Shown: positions 18,257-29,125 of the stretch, piece after piece
How positions within the stretch are numbered: position 1 is the first letter of the stretch
How the letters are laid out: each line of letters begins with the position of its first letter
Assembly: GCF_029227915.1 (NCBI RefSeq)
Contig: NC_079884.1
Coordinates: 21,824,001-21,888,000, forward strand
Length of the DNA: 64,000 nucleotides
DNA from: Hydractinia symbiolongicarpus
Taxonomy: Eukaryota > Cnidaria > Hydrozoa > Anthoathecata > Hydractiniidae
Direction of reading: 5' to 3'
Program-made: the position numbers and the translations under genes
Notes under the pieces: model-generated
Told to the model about the DNA's origin: nothing
Seen by the model: the letters and a program-made list of their open reading frames with translations, nothing else
Database searches by the model: none

Positions 18257-18829
18257 ATGAGTGAAAAAGAGGTGACAGTCCCTGGAGAAAGGCTTGGCAG
18301 TGTCTCGGAATTTTCTCCAGGTGTTGGAACCTACGTGAGAAATGGATTCATATATTCCAAACTTTGCGGCGACAAGATTATAAAAACGGAGGACGACAAG
18401 CACACAATTGAAGTAATACGTAATAAACTACAGAACGTTGTACCAGATGTCGATTCTATCGCAATGTGTAAAGTTGTAAGCAACAACCCGCGGTTCTGTA
18501 AAGTAGTCATTCTTAGCGTAAATGGAATCTCTTTAAAGGGTACATTTAAAGGCATGATTCGTAAAGAAGACGTACGAGCTACCGAGAAAGATCGAGTGAA
18601 AATGTACGAATCGTTTAGACCCGGCGATATCGTTTTAACTCGTGTTCTATCGCTAGGCGACTCACATTCGTATTATTTATCAACTTCGGAGAACGAACTC
18701 GGTGTAATTTATGCAGTCAGTGAATCTGGACATCCAATGATTCCAATAAGCTGGCATCAGATGCAGTGCACAAAAAACGGGATGATAGAACATCGAAAGG
18801 TGGCGAAAGTAAAAGTGCGACAAGTATAG
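18257..18829 (+). CDS. EXOSC1: Exosome complex component CSL4 (EXOSC1)
   Basis: Cap subunit of the RNA exosome, which helps route RNA into the nine-subunit ring for 3'-to-5' decay or processing. The 190-aa protein opens with VPGERLG followed by SPGVGTYVRNG (N-terminal domain). The central S1 domain has the family's most conserved run GMIRKEDVRATEKDRVKMY and SFRPGDIVLTRVLSLGD. It ends with SENELGVIYA, PISWHQMQC and RKVAKVKV. Length matches the animal protein (about 195 aa). The whole CDS is one exon although other genes here are heavily split. The start is the first ATG and matches the family N-terminus. Intronlessness could mean a retrocopy, but the ORF is undamaged. Confidence 0.96.
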   Translation: MSEKEVTVPGERLGSVSEFSPGVGTYVRNGFIYSKLCGDKIIKTEDDKHTIEVIRNKLQNVVPDVDSIAMCKVVSNNPRFCKVVILSVNGISLKGTFKGMIRKEDVRATEKDRVKMYESFRPGDIVLTRVLSLGDSHSYYLSTSENELGVIYAVSESGHPMIPISWHQMQCTKNGMIEHRKVAKVKVRQV

Positions 18830-19019
18830 CCAAATAGCAATTATTTAAAACGGAAGAATGAAAATACTTCAGAAATATTCAAATTGTATTATACTTTGTT
18901 CCCCACAAAAAACTAACTGGTACAAAAAGAAGTGCTTTATATAAAATTTTAACAAAAAAATTATTCATGCGTTCGTTGTTGTTTGTCACATTACTGTTTT
19001 AATTTAGTAGTTATTTGCT

Positions 19020-22000
19020 TCAGGTCTTTTTATCCTCGTTACTACTTGGTGTCATTCGCAGCAAGGCAACACCAATCAGAATTCCAAAGATCTAAAAATA
19101 TAGGAAGTGATTGGTAAAGTATTTCAATAATGATTGTTATTTCATCTGGCGCATTTGAGTACGAGAAATTCTTCAGCTGTTTGTGTGATGAAAAGCTTAG
19201 AATACGCAAACATAGGGGATTTAGGATTTTAAACGGTTATACACCATGACTTGGAAATACGTAAACATGTTATGTTAAGCTTGTTACACTTTCCCTGCAA
19301 GCTTGGAAGAAGTCAATTTTAACCCATGCTTATAAAAAGAAAAAGGTATGATACTGGGAGAGTATTTTCTGTCTTTGTCTGATCTCATTTTTTGCGGATA
19401 TGAGGAAAGATTCGTGGTACCTTATTTGTACTAGTTTTCGCATATTCCCACAGTTTATTATGTTGTATAATTTAGTACAGAACTGACTTGTAAAAGCGAT
19501 TGTGTGAAATTTATACGCGCGAAAGTAAATTCCACAATTCACATAAGCGAGACGCATTAAAATTCGATATCCAGAATCTGATATTTTTTGCGCGCAGAAT
19601 TAGCAAGAAAAAGGTAACACTATGTATTTACGAATAAAATATATTACCTGAAAAAAAAGCAATGCGATGGAGACCGATGAGAAGATTAAAAACTTTTCTT
19701 CGGCCCAGCTTTTCAGTTCCGTTATACAACCCTGGAAAAGAGAGTTAAGCATATAACATAAAAATTTATTATCGTTCTCGTTACCGGTCTTTTTCCGTCT
19801 TTTTATGAGAAATTCGTTTTCCTTTATCACTCTCAAGTCGTTTTTGTTGTTGTTTTTGAAAAAAAACGTAATTTTGTAGAACTTGTACTTAGGTTATACA
19901 TTCAAACTTTTGCATTGAACTGTAAAATAAATTTAAACAAATTCACAAAATATAAGAGCAGTTAAGGTCAAACATGTAAAAAAACGTCCAGTAATATAAG
20001 CAGATAGTTAATTTTTCGCTGTTCTTAGACACCAGCCTCGTCCTGAGGCCTTGTTATAAATAAATCCTGTGGACGAAGTTGCTTAGACACACCCATGTGC
20101 AACTAAATATTTGAAAGCTTTTCTTTTACATACATAATTTGTTCATCCTAGTAAGTACTTACTACTAGGATGAACAAATTATGTATATAAAGAAAAGTAA
20201 GTAACGGGATAACATTTAACGTCCTTGGCGGTCTATCCTAACGGCTGGCTCTTTATTCCCTCTGACTATAACTGTGTTATATTACCGCCAGAGATACGTT
20301 AGCATATCGCTTTAACTTACTTGCCTGCCACACAAGCTGGTTAACAGGTCAGTAAGAGGCACCAAATGGGCAGAAATCATTACACTTAAAATACGCCAGA
20401 GTGGGGACTCGAACCCTGAACCTTAAGAGTACAAGCCGAAAGCGCTGTCACTACACCATCTCCGCCATAACATAGCGTCTATATTTGCCGTAGAAAATCC
20501 AAAATAGTACCTTTGTGAAAGCGTTGGCAATGATTGTGTTACAATTATTTACGCCAGCGTCTTTACAACAACTTTTCGGGAAAAGAACGTTTGTGTTAGA
20601 AGCTTTCCAAGCTGTGGCTCCACTCCAATCGTTAGGACCATTTGCTCCACAACATTCAAGCTAAAAATGAAAGTAAGTTACGACATTAAGAAAGAAGTTA
20701 CTGAAATGAAAAATCGGTTAGAAAAACTAAAATAAGTTGAAGTCTCTTCGTGCTATTATTTCCTTATACTAAAAGGAACAAATCTCTATTCCTTTTAGTA
20801 TAAGAAGCATGCAATGCGGTATAAAAAGGACGGGCGAACCCGTGGATTTTCCACGGGCTAACGACTAGTACATGTTAATTAGCCGAATTTATGGCTGCTC
20901 GTTCGCGTAATAGTACAGTTAGCTGAAGTTAACTTATTTGCTTAAACAACCACGAAAAGAAACAAGCTTGTCACCGGAGGCTTGGCAGGTTTTCTATTCG
21001 GACGAAACATATAATAAATATATACAAAAACTTGCCTTGGGGACGAGGTTGGAAAAGCAAATATTTCGACGGTTTCTCTGGCTAAAACGGGAAAACTTTT
21101 TTTCCTGTTTTTAGATACATGTTTTTCATAAGCAACTCAATCTCAGTTGCTAAGAGTTGGTAAAATGTTGGCCTCGTTCCCAGGAATTGTTACACTTTTT
21201 ATAAAAAGTCAAACAAGTCCTGGGGACGAGGTTGGGTAAATATCTCATGCGGGGTTTTACTTAAATCAAAATCAAAATCCTGCAATCGTTTCAACCCCTC
21301 GATCAACTCGATTACTTTGGTGGAAGACTAGCTTTGCTTACGTTTCTTTGCATGCTGTCTAAGGCTATTGTGACATCATTCTGGTTTTGTAACCCATATT
21401 TATTCATCACGGCTGGGATCAACTCTTCTCTAACATTTGCATCAACCTATTAGAGAAAAGATTAGAGAAAAGATACAAGGTTGAGAAAAGTTACAACCGC
21501 AGGAGATACAACAGGCAGGCCTAACCACGCCCCACAAAATGAAGTGAGACAACCAATTATTCCTCTACAAAATTGAATTACAAATACAAAAGTCCCCACC
21601 CCCCTTTTTCCCCCTTCAGTCAATGTTGTGATACATAAAAACTTGTGAAACGGTCACGCCAAGAGCCTAGCTAACCAACAGCAACACTGAAAACTGGGGT
21701 AGAAGTGGCATTTGTCTCAATAATTATGTGGAGAGTTGCATGTGCTGCAGCTTTAAAATTCAACAAACTTTTTACCTTGTCTTTGAACTGTAACGCCAGA
21801 ACGATAAGAATGATTTGCGCCATTAAGATAAACAACAAGGTCCCAATGTACTAAATAAAACACAAAACAGATTAACTATTGTCGTGCATATATTTTTCGG
21901 GACGTTAGATTTTCGCAAATAAATGACTTGCCAATGTTTACAATTGTTTGCTGACTTTTGTACATACGTGCGCATTCTGGTACGTAAAAAAGCAAATTCT

Positions 22001-23723
22001 ATGGGTTAAAATGGCTGTTAATGAAAATCGACTGGATAAATGGGCCTCAAAAGATACAATAAACTTAGCACCCAATCTATATTTCACAAAATTTGCACTC
22101 TTTTTTTAGAAATACAAGATCTAAAAGGCACTTGAATTAGTCTTTTAACTAAAGTTTTCCCTCTTTAAAAAGTGTTTCACTAATTTCAACGAAATTTCTT
22201 GTTTTTAATTTCTGTTGTTGTTCTGTTCTTGTTGTTAATTTCTGTTGTTTAAATTGCGATATTGTTCATAATTTCCACCTACAATAATGCGTGCGCATGT
22301 TCGTTGTTCTCAACGCAAAACATCCCGTCGCACAAAAATTTGTGTATGAGAAATAGCCCACACCGTAATCATTGGAACCTTTTAGTAAGATACTGTTTTT
22401 CATTATTACATCACATAACAACCAAACAAAAGCATTACCAGTAAATAACCATAAAAATTAGTAACAGTGGTTGCGACTAAACATTTTTAGAACTCAAACT
22501 AAACCACGCCTTAGGAGATGCTTTAAACTGAACAGAGCCTGTGTATCAAAAGCATACACGCTGCCGTTCTCTTTTCCTTAGTATAAACAATAAAAAAGCA
22601 AACAAAACTTACTATGATCAAAAGAAGTCGACTTCTTACAAACGCGCCACAACAGCCAAAAAATGAAGCCATCACCACCAAAGATCCTGTAACTATGGAT
22701 ACAATGGAAACACCATAAGGGCTGCCTTTATCGAAAACGTCAAAATAATCTTCAGCATCTAGGAAGATCCATACTCCAAGGCCAATGAGTGTGGATCCGA
22801 CTAACTATAACAGAAAATATTGTAACAGCGTTAGTTGCTTGTAAACAAAAGAGTTGTGATAAACAAATCACAATGGAATGTAAACAAACAAACAAACACA
22901 TAAACGTACTGTACCCACTTTGTTTCCAGGGCCTTTTTCGCTTTTTGGCAATGCTAATTTATGAGTACTAAATAGTACATCTTAATTTATGAAATTTTCG
23001 CGCACTTCTAATTTTTATGTGCAACCGCCAACAATTCGTTGCGAAAAAATACTAATTTTTCGCGCATTTGGATGTGCAGAAATTTTGTATGCAAGAAATA
23101 TTCTTTCAAAAACGGGCGATAAAATTAGATTGCACGAAATTAGAAAAATAATGAGATATTTTCATCAAACAATCCATTTATGGAAAATAAAAGTTAGTAT
23201 TTTATAAACTTTTAAGTTTCACAGATCACCTAACTTCTTTTTTCGATATTGCCAGTAAAGGGTGCGCAAAAATTAAATGCGAGAAAAAAAAAGAGACACA
23301 ATTAAATTAAACTCACGCCAAAATTTATGAATTAAGGTATCATTTTCTCACCAAGTTGCAAGAGAAAACATCTACGACATAGGTCTTTTAATTTTTCCAT
23401 GAGTGACTTACATGAAATTCGTTTTAGGCGGTGGAAAGTTTTTTTTTAGAATTCGAATTTCGCTTTTTTTAGAGATTGTGCTTGGAATAAAAAAGTAGTG
23501 CATTATCTGTTGTCTTTACTTAAATGAGAAAATTAGTACAGCGAACCAAGCATTTTTAGAAATAACTTTAAATTTCTTTTTCAATACTTCTAGTTGAATT
23601 GAAAATCAAGCCGGATCCATCGGCAATAAAACTTAAACATAATGTAAACAAGAGACTTACAATGAAAATGATATTTGCCACTCCCAAGGAAATGCGAACA
23701 GGTTTTATCCAATCTTCAGCCAT
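19020..23723 (-). CDS. Tetraspanin, 246 aa, 7 exons
   Basis: Four-pass membrane scaffold of tetraspanin-enriched microdomains; the specific partner is unknown. Exons in transcript order: 23661-23723, 22613-22804, 21776-21850, 21342-21446, 20511-20660, 19648-19731, 19020-19091. All junctions are phase 0, as is usual in this family. TM1 lies near residues 10-35, and TM2 ends in SFFGCCGAFVRSRLLL, the diagnostic tetraspanin inner segment. TM3 starts YIGTLLFILMAQ. The large extracellular loop has CCG at 148-150, PKSCC near 174-177, and single cysteines near 185 and 197, giving six loop cysteines. TM4 starts near FLIFSSVSIALLFF. The tail is short and charged (SSNEDKKT). Introns 4 and 5 host a mini-Helitron, a MITE, a hairpin and a SINE. 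Confidence 0.93.
20130..20186. repeat. Perfect 24-bp-arm palindrome (hairpin)
   Basis: Arms 20130-20153 and 20163-20186 are exact reverse complements around a 9-base loop. Weaker complementarity (CTTTTCTTTTAC against ATAAAGAAAAG) continues outside. It lies in a tetraspanin intron next to the SINE. Confidence 0.95.
20200..20467 (-). mobile_element. tRNA-derived SINE in a tetraspanin intron
   Basis: On the minus strand the head from 20467 reads GGCGGAGATGGTGTAGTGAC with a perfect B box GGTTCGAGTCC. The ends GGCGGAG and CTCTGGC could pair with one mismatch. A body of about 180 bp with no tRNA similarity follows. I prefer SINE over a functional tRNA because of the degenerate A box and the attached body. 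Confidence 0.6.
20783..20868 (+). mobile_element. Mini-Helitron-like element, copy A
   Basis: Starts TCTCTATTCC after a host A and ends GACTAG before a host T, the Helitron A|T insertion pattern. The 3' hairpin CCCGTGGATTTTCCACGGG ends 11 bases before the CTAG terminus. The 5' sequence also pairs with upstream flank (arms 20763-20778 and 20789-20804, perfect 16-bp). Confidence 0.6.
21168..21235. repeat. Short MITE of the CCTCGTTCCCAGG family
   Basis: GTTGGCCTCGTTCCCAGG at left and CCTGGGGACGAGGTTGG at right are inverted repeats 68 bp end to end, in a tetraspanin intron. A related right-end motif (GGGGACGAGGTTGG) also stands alone near 21039. Confidence 0.7.
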
Positions 23724-25953
23724 CTTATAAATGTATAAGCTTACTTCACGAGACAAACAACACACATAGATGCACTATGAGAGCTTATAGGTATATGACT
23801 CACGGATCAAAACTTTAAAACGAAGCGTTAAAGTTGTTAACAAGAGATAAAGAAATCACAATGAATTCTTTCAAATGTATTATCATTTTTATCTGTCTCC
23901 CTTAGTTATAATGGAAATCTGTCCTAATGAAGTAGTCATTTAATAATATGTCTCCAATGACACGAATTAAAAACATAATTAAGCTTGTATATCTCTTAAT
24001 GGCCTATTTGTACGACAAAAATAGCGCGATGCTATGATTCATGTATACTAAGGGGAATATTGACCTCTTCCCTCTTGGTACGCACACAGATCTTTGTGGA
24101 AAAATCAAAGAAAACGCAATAAACAAAAAATATTCTCACGTTTTCACATTTGAGAAATCAGTTAATATTTTTTCCCGATGTTTTAAACGAATTTGCCAGA
24201 AGAAAAAAAAAAGTCTCAGGAAACTAATTCGGTTTTGAAAATATCCCTGTTGTTTTGTTTTTTTTTTCATTTGAGTAACACACTTTCAGTCTGGCCATAT
24301 ATTACAACTTGCTTCGTTTTTAAAGGATTTAAAGCATCGTGCAGTTTATGTTGTTTTATAAAAGAAAATCGTGTAACTTAAACCAAATAACAGACCAACA
24401 AGAAAACAGTTAGATTTAGCAACAACCTTGAACCCAGTTTCGAGTTGTTTTCTTCTTCTTCTAGTTAGAACCTTTTCCACCTCATTGGGTAGCCAGAAAA
24501 TAGAAAAAAAAATAAATCTAAAAATAAATGCAACCTCGTCTTTAGTTCTTTTTTTTTCTTCCAAAAGCCTTGGGAACGAGGTTGAAATTTCATTAACTAC
24601 TAGCACAAAACCGAATTTTTTATCGAAATAGCAAGCTTTTTCAAGGTTTTGTAACTCTTTGACATTATCAGTAATCTAATAAGCGCTAGTGGCTCAGAAA
24701 TTAGGCAATAAACCTTGTCACGCAAGCACTAGCGACTTTGTTTGACATCAGTTAACAAATCCTGGGGAAGTGAATGTCTACATAGAAGCCACCAAAACAA
24801 GGTCTAAAGAGAAAGAAAAACGTAGTCGGTCTAGATTTTGTGTACGCTTTTTTTCTTTATAAAAGTTCATTATCTCAAACCCAAATTCAAGGTCATTTCC
24901 CGTGCAAAAGTCTTGGAACAGTTATTTTAACGATTCTCATGTAAGGTTTCCGTAATCAACAACAACCTTAGAAGAGTGGAATTTTGAAGAAAGCAACCAC
25001 AAGCAAATGAGAATGCCATTTCTATTTAACACACACTTCGAACTTGTCAAAAATCACTTAGACTTTGGATCTTAGATTTATCTGGTTACATCCGAAATCC
25101 TAAAACGTACTAATCTTGGGTGACTTCAGCACGCCTAATTCCCCGATATTTCAGACGCTAAAGCGCAGAGCTGGCCCTTTTTGACATCGTTTAATTGACC
25201 TAAACACCTGTCAAAGCGAAACATTTCCAGCCTACCTGCGGCTAAGAGATGCAAACACATTTTCACGGATATAACGTCCAGGATTCTACTCTGATTTTAA
25301 GGCTTGGAAGTTGATACCGTGAATTTAGTTGGGTTACGACTAAGTTACAAACATTTTAGTGATTTCTAAAATAAGCTGAAATTGAGTTCAATATTGCACA
25401 CGAGTCTAAAGATTTGTCCTTTTCATTGTTAAATAAAAGTTATAACCACGTGGTATTTCTGCACCTTCTTCCAAATCCCATTCTCTTTCAGAAGAATTAT
25501 TAGCCATACAGCAGTTCTCAGAACACTGTTTTTGTGCAACATGCTGAGACATTACACATATTTTGTTTGTCACACGGACCGATTTTGTGTTCAAGAATGT
25601 ACGAAATATTTATTGCCGACGTAACAAATAATTAACAAATAATGGATTTTATACGGTCTAACAACGAGTCCCTGTGCAGTGATTCCGAACGCACAAAATG
25701 TTACAGATTTACGAAATATCGACGTGGAAAATATGTACGACAACATGCTAACAACTGGTAATTATAACCCCTACAAAAATTTCAGTGACGCAACATTAAA
25801 CGCGGGAAACTAATGCGGGACCTTGAAAAAAAATAAACGGAGATTTTATCTGCGAAGTTTTAAGAAGCCTCACATTAATACTTATGGAAGGGTTCTAAAG
25901 CACAACAATACGAAAATATTATTCATTCATATTTAAATTTTTTTAACTACAGA
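23724..25953. other. Intergenic: tetraspanin 5' side / dehydratase 3' side
   Basis: No supported gene. Contains one MITE (24531-24584). Short ORFs here are AT-rich and featureless. Confidence 0.5.
24531..24584. repeat. Short MITE of the CCTCGTTCCCAGG family
   Basis: CAACCTCGTC at left and TTGGGAACGAGGTTG at right are inverted across 54 bp, with a T-rich centre. Confidence 0.65.
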
Positions 25954-28900
25954 CTATTTTTTCGCTTCGTTTATGTGCTTCGTGAGATCTTCCGGAGAAA
26001 CATTACCCCCTGTCAAAAACACTACAACATTTTTATTCATCGTATCCGGAACCTTGTGATGTAAAAGGGCGGCAAAAGCAGCTGCACCCGAAGGCTCCAC
26101 AACCAAACCAAGCTTGAACAAACAAGATATAGCTCTAAAAATAAAATCACACAACAACATAACCAATTTTTTGTAGAATTCTTTTGTTAAATAATATCGT
26201 AAAATTTAATAAGTTACTGCATACTAGCATCGTTGTTTTATGGTACACAAATTTTAAAACAGCAAATTCATTTAACCACCACTACAAACATACAGTGAAA
26301 ATTTCCTCACTTTCTTATCTCGTCATCTGACACCAGAATGACATCTTCTACGTGTTGCTGAATCACTTCAAAACAATGTTTACCTAAATACATGCACAGA
26401 GTCAAGTCATTTCACGTAATTTGTTTGTAGAATCTTTTTAAATCTGACAGACAGACAGACAGACAGAATGACAGACAGACATAATGACAGAATGCCAGAC
26501 AGACAAGTTCAGCAGACATGTTCAGCAGACATGAGGTCGGCTCGTTTTAACATGGTGAAGCAAACTTTTCTCAGAAACAATCCAGAGAAGAACGAACTCT
26601 TTACATACGTATACAACTTAAACTAAATCCAGGGTATAACCAACAAACCAAACTACTCCGTATGTGTGTGATTTAACAAGGGGTAAATAAAAATCAACAA
26701 AACGTCGTTTCACTAGGAAGACATTAAAAACCATACCTGCAAACGGAGGTGCAAGCCCAGCTGCAATTGTGTCTCGAACTTCAGTGTGAACAACTTTTCC
26801 AGCTTGTAAAGCTTCGTACATTGTTGGAGCTAAAAAAACCCAGCATAACACATGCATCTTCTTTAAGAAGAAGAAAATTTAAATTCTTTAAAATTTAAAA
26901 TCTTCTGTAGTGCAGGTTAGTGACACAACAGGCTTTATGTTAGAATATTTGCCGCATCAAGTTAACACAATGCCTAACTTTACCTAAAATTATACTGTTT
27001 AAAAGAAAAATAATGCATGCAATGCATGTTTCTGCATTTTTTTTAGATTTGCAAATATGCATAGCTATAGCTCAATCAACAGTATAGGTCTGAGGTAAGG
27101 GCAAGATGCGTAACCACAAGTAAAAGTTTTAGTCCCATTGCATCCGGACAGATATCCATCACAAAAACAATTCTCAAACGTACCAGCTTCCGGTTCCACA
27201 CCGTATATCTTAGTAGAAGTCCATCCAAGTAATTTGAGAGCAAGACTCACACCTGCCAGGAAACCCCCTCCACCACAACACACGACAACAATATCTGGCT
27301 GTTCTGACATCTGATTGGCTAACTCCAGACCAGCACTAAAAATAAAATTTATTAAAACCGATTGTGAAAGAAGGATAAATAGATATCTATTTGTTATACA
27401 TTATAATCTCTGGCTAATAAAATTCATTAAGACGAAGATCGTGTCAGCACAAGTCATTGTGTTGTTCCCGTTTTCTCCATCTTACATTGAACAATCAAAT
27501 TGGTTTGTTCATTGATGCTTTACTATAATATATTTTGAGGTTCTTCCACAATCTAGTTTCAGTTTGTTTGAGCGAACTTGTTGTTATAGTTCGCTCTTGT
27601 GATCCACCAATATATAGGTGTTGATATTGGTAAATGTTTTTTTTTTAAAACTAACTGAATGATAAGATCGTCCGTTGATTTCTACCGTCATTGGAGTTTT
27701 CGGCCCCGCCCTAGCACAGATTAATCAATAACTCCTCGTAGTAGTAAACCAAACTTTTTTTTTGGTATTCTCATCAGTTAAAATCAATTTCCTTTTTTTT
27801 TTCTCGATGATAGTATTCAACTGACGATATATTCATTCAGTCAGCCTAACAAATTATTGAATTCGTTACCAAGTGTTTGCAAAAATAAAATTGATGCTAA
27901 ATTTATTGCATTATTCAGTTAGTTGAAACAGTCAAGTAAAATGAATTTACACGGAATAGTATACACATGTGTACCTTGCATTGCCTTTAAGTAAAACGGG
28001 ATCGTCGAAAGAATGAAGAAACAGACTTCCGTTTTCTTCTGTGTGTTTCTCCACGTTGTTTAGCAGTTGGTTTCTTGGACAAAGAATGACATTCGCCCCT
28101 AATGACTATAGAAAAAAGAACAAAGAAGACATCAAAGAAAAACTGGTAAAATTTATTTATCACTTCATATCAAACCAAAGTACACTTTTAATATTTTCTC
28201 TCAACAGTTAAAACTCATGTAAAATATCATATTATCTGATAAATACCTCAATCATATGCTTTCTATCAATTGGAGCTGTCTCTGGCATGAACACAAGTGC
28301 TGGTAATTTCTCAATGCTAGCCACGTATGCAAACGCTTTCCCATAATTGCCAGCTGACATAGTAACTAAGGTCTTCCCTCTGTCTGCTGGCTTCAAAGAA
28401 AGAAACTGGTTGAGAACACCCCTTGCTTTGAATGATCCTTCCTTAAAAGAATATTAAAGTTAAATAACATTAAAACCACAGCTAAACAGAATTAATATTA
28501 CTGTTGAAGGGTATTAAAATACCAAGTATTTTACAAACATTTCGTAACTACCTAAAGTATTGGTCGACCTATGTAATATGGCGCGCCTTGTAAACACAAT
28601 AATGATCTGAAATATGGCAATATGTTCTTGTATACTTAAAACAATTTTCCACAAAGATACCTTTTTATAATCTTTATGTGCAATGCCTTTTTCTTATTGC
28701 AGCAACAAAATAAAAAACCTAAAGGGGCGAAATATTTAAACTTTCCTGGTATTTTCCTGAAGAATGACATCAACAAGCCAGTAAAAGTAAGTAAACAATT
28801 GTGACGAACAATGACTGCAGGCAGAGCATTAGAGACATATTTTTACCCCACATTATTTTTCACCTTATTTTAAAAACATGAATGCATTTATTAAGATATC

Positions 28901-29125
28901 TGAATATATGTGAGATTGTTAACAAACAAACTTCAAATGAAAGGAGATTCATATACCTGTACATTGCATACTTTCAAGCTTCAAAGACAGAGATTTCAAA
29001 CTTGGCAGTTCTTTCTTCAGTTGTTGTTCAACATGCGACAGAAGCGGCGTTTCGAAAAACATATTTGGATGCTTTTTCAAATTCTCGTGGACATCTTGAA
29101 GTTCTTTGAGTGTGATACCCTCCAT
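25954..29125 (-). CDS. PLP-dependent L-threonine/L-serine dehydratase-serine racemase family enzyme, 329 aa
   Basis: Fold-type II PLP enzyme that deaminates or racemises hydroxy-amino acids in the cytosol. Exons in order: 28957-29125, 28247-28437, 27975-28105, 27184-27335, 26737-26829, 26311-26383, 25954-26134. The total is 990 nt with consistent phases. The PLP lysine is K60 in TGSFKARG, with the second exon starting at GATCATTC, which restores this motif. The substrate loop is SAGNYG (84-89). HSFDDP follows near 151-156, the tetraglycine phosphate loop is GGGGF (185-189), and EPSGAAA and TGGN (311-314) come near the end. Compared with classical serine racemase or TdcB the loop has Ala and Tyr where SSGNHG is usual, so substrate preference may differ. 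No ACT regulatory domain. The start ATG precedes a typical family N-terminus. Confidence 0.92.
26445..26533. repeat. GACA-type microsatellite in an intron
   Basis: Runs of GACA broken by ATGACAGAC and GCCAGAC variants, then two copies of TTCAGCAGACATG. It lies between dehydratase exons 5 and 6. Confidence 0.9.

Noticed and set aside
20391-20467. Functional tRNA gene
   Set aside because: Perfect B box, but the A box is poor, the cloverleaf is imperfect and a SINE body is attached.
18257-29125. Operon-like reading of the same-strand genes
   Set aside because: Kilobase-scale gaps and unrelated functions; no sign of polycistronic spacing.
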